Under the pieces are notes generated by a model, which did not search any database, was not told the DNA's origin, and saw only the letters and a program-made list of their open reading frames with translations. Both the position numbers and the translations under genes were made by a program. 64,000 nt of DNA from Paenibacillus daejeonensis DSM 15491 (GTDB taxonomy: Bacteria; Bacillota; Bacilli; Paenibacillales; Paenibacillaceae): positions 124,001 to 188,000 of the forward strand of contig NZ_KB899664.1 of assembly GCF_000378385.1 (NCBI RefSeq). The letters are read 5' to 3'. Shown piece after piece: positions 63,966 through 64,000 of this stretch (positions are counted from its first letter, which is position 1; every line of letters begins with the position of its first letter).

Positions 63966-64000
63966 ATGCGGCATTTGAGCTTCTTGGCGCGATTAACGCT
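63966..64000 (+). CDS. start of a gene cut by the window end
   Basis: ATG at 63966 after CTGGAGGTG. Only MRHLSFLARLT is visible. The basic start followed by hydrophobic residues and the divergent LplA-like neighbour fit a YesM-type sensor kinase, but this is a guess from context. Confidence 0.4.
   Translation, partial: MRHLSFLARLT

Overview
The window looks like chromosome of a Paenibacillus-type Firmicute (order Paenibacillales). The evidence is the moderately high GC, strong AGGAGG-type ribosome binding sites with frequent GTG/TTG starts, several S-layer-homology (SLH) surface proteins, YesM/YesN-type and membrane-bound AraC-type regulators, and many CUT1 sugar importers without their own ATPase. 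No rRNA, tRNA or CRISPR array was seen. This assignment is an inference from gene content.

Region by region. 1-5926: end of a chemoreceptor, then a histidine kinase / AraC-type response regulator / sugar-binding lipoprotein operon. 6094-11589: a 1,831-residue S-layer-anchored GH31 protein whose promoter carries a putative two-half-site operator and a cre-like site. 11590-16000: a patch of decayed IS1380- and IS1182-like transposases around an AT-rich two-gene cassette of unknown function. 16115-21752: sugar importer operon (binding protein, two permeases, FAD oxidoreductase); its binding protein is a close paralogue of the one in the regulator operon. 22094-25986: LacI regulator overlapping a cytoplasmic GH3 glycosidase. 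26079-31425: AraC regulator divergent from an SsuD-like flavin monooxygenase followed by a sugar-type importer, which suggests uptake and desulfonation of a sulfonated sugar. 31759-32271: small lipoprotein. 32558-38613: LplB/LplC/LplA-type importer and a membrane AraC regulator. 38872-50070: C-type-lectin SLH protein, an SGNH esterase and a 2,222-residue SLH protein with a beta-helix. 50249-53585: a lipoprotein, a repeat-rich spacer, and an AT-rich leucine-rich-repeat SLH protein lying between IS1380 remnants. 53975-57947: ssuADCB sulfonate operon. 58035-59237: DUF1697 and a membrane-anchored Mrr-like nuclease. 59502-62222: iron-siderophore binding protein behind a Fur-box promoter and a Btr-like regulator. 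62300-64000: LplA-like binding protein divergent from a gene cut by the window end.

Together the genes describe a polysaccharide scavenger: wall-anchored enzymes and lectins act outside, binding-protein importers bring in oligosaccharides, cytoplasmic GH3 and oxidoreductase process them, and two-component, LacI, AraC and probable CcpA sites control expression. Sulfur and iron scavenging modules are interspersed. The least explained items are: a ~150-bp palindromic element found directly after two different sugar-binding-protein genes; a leader motif shared by the two sulfonate loci (one with a terminator hairpin in the leader); a symmetric four-unit repeat at 51268-51450; and the AT-rich two-gene cassette at 13625-14960.
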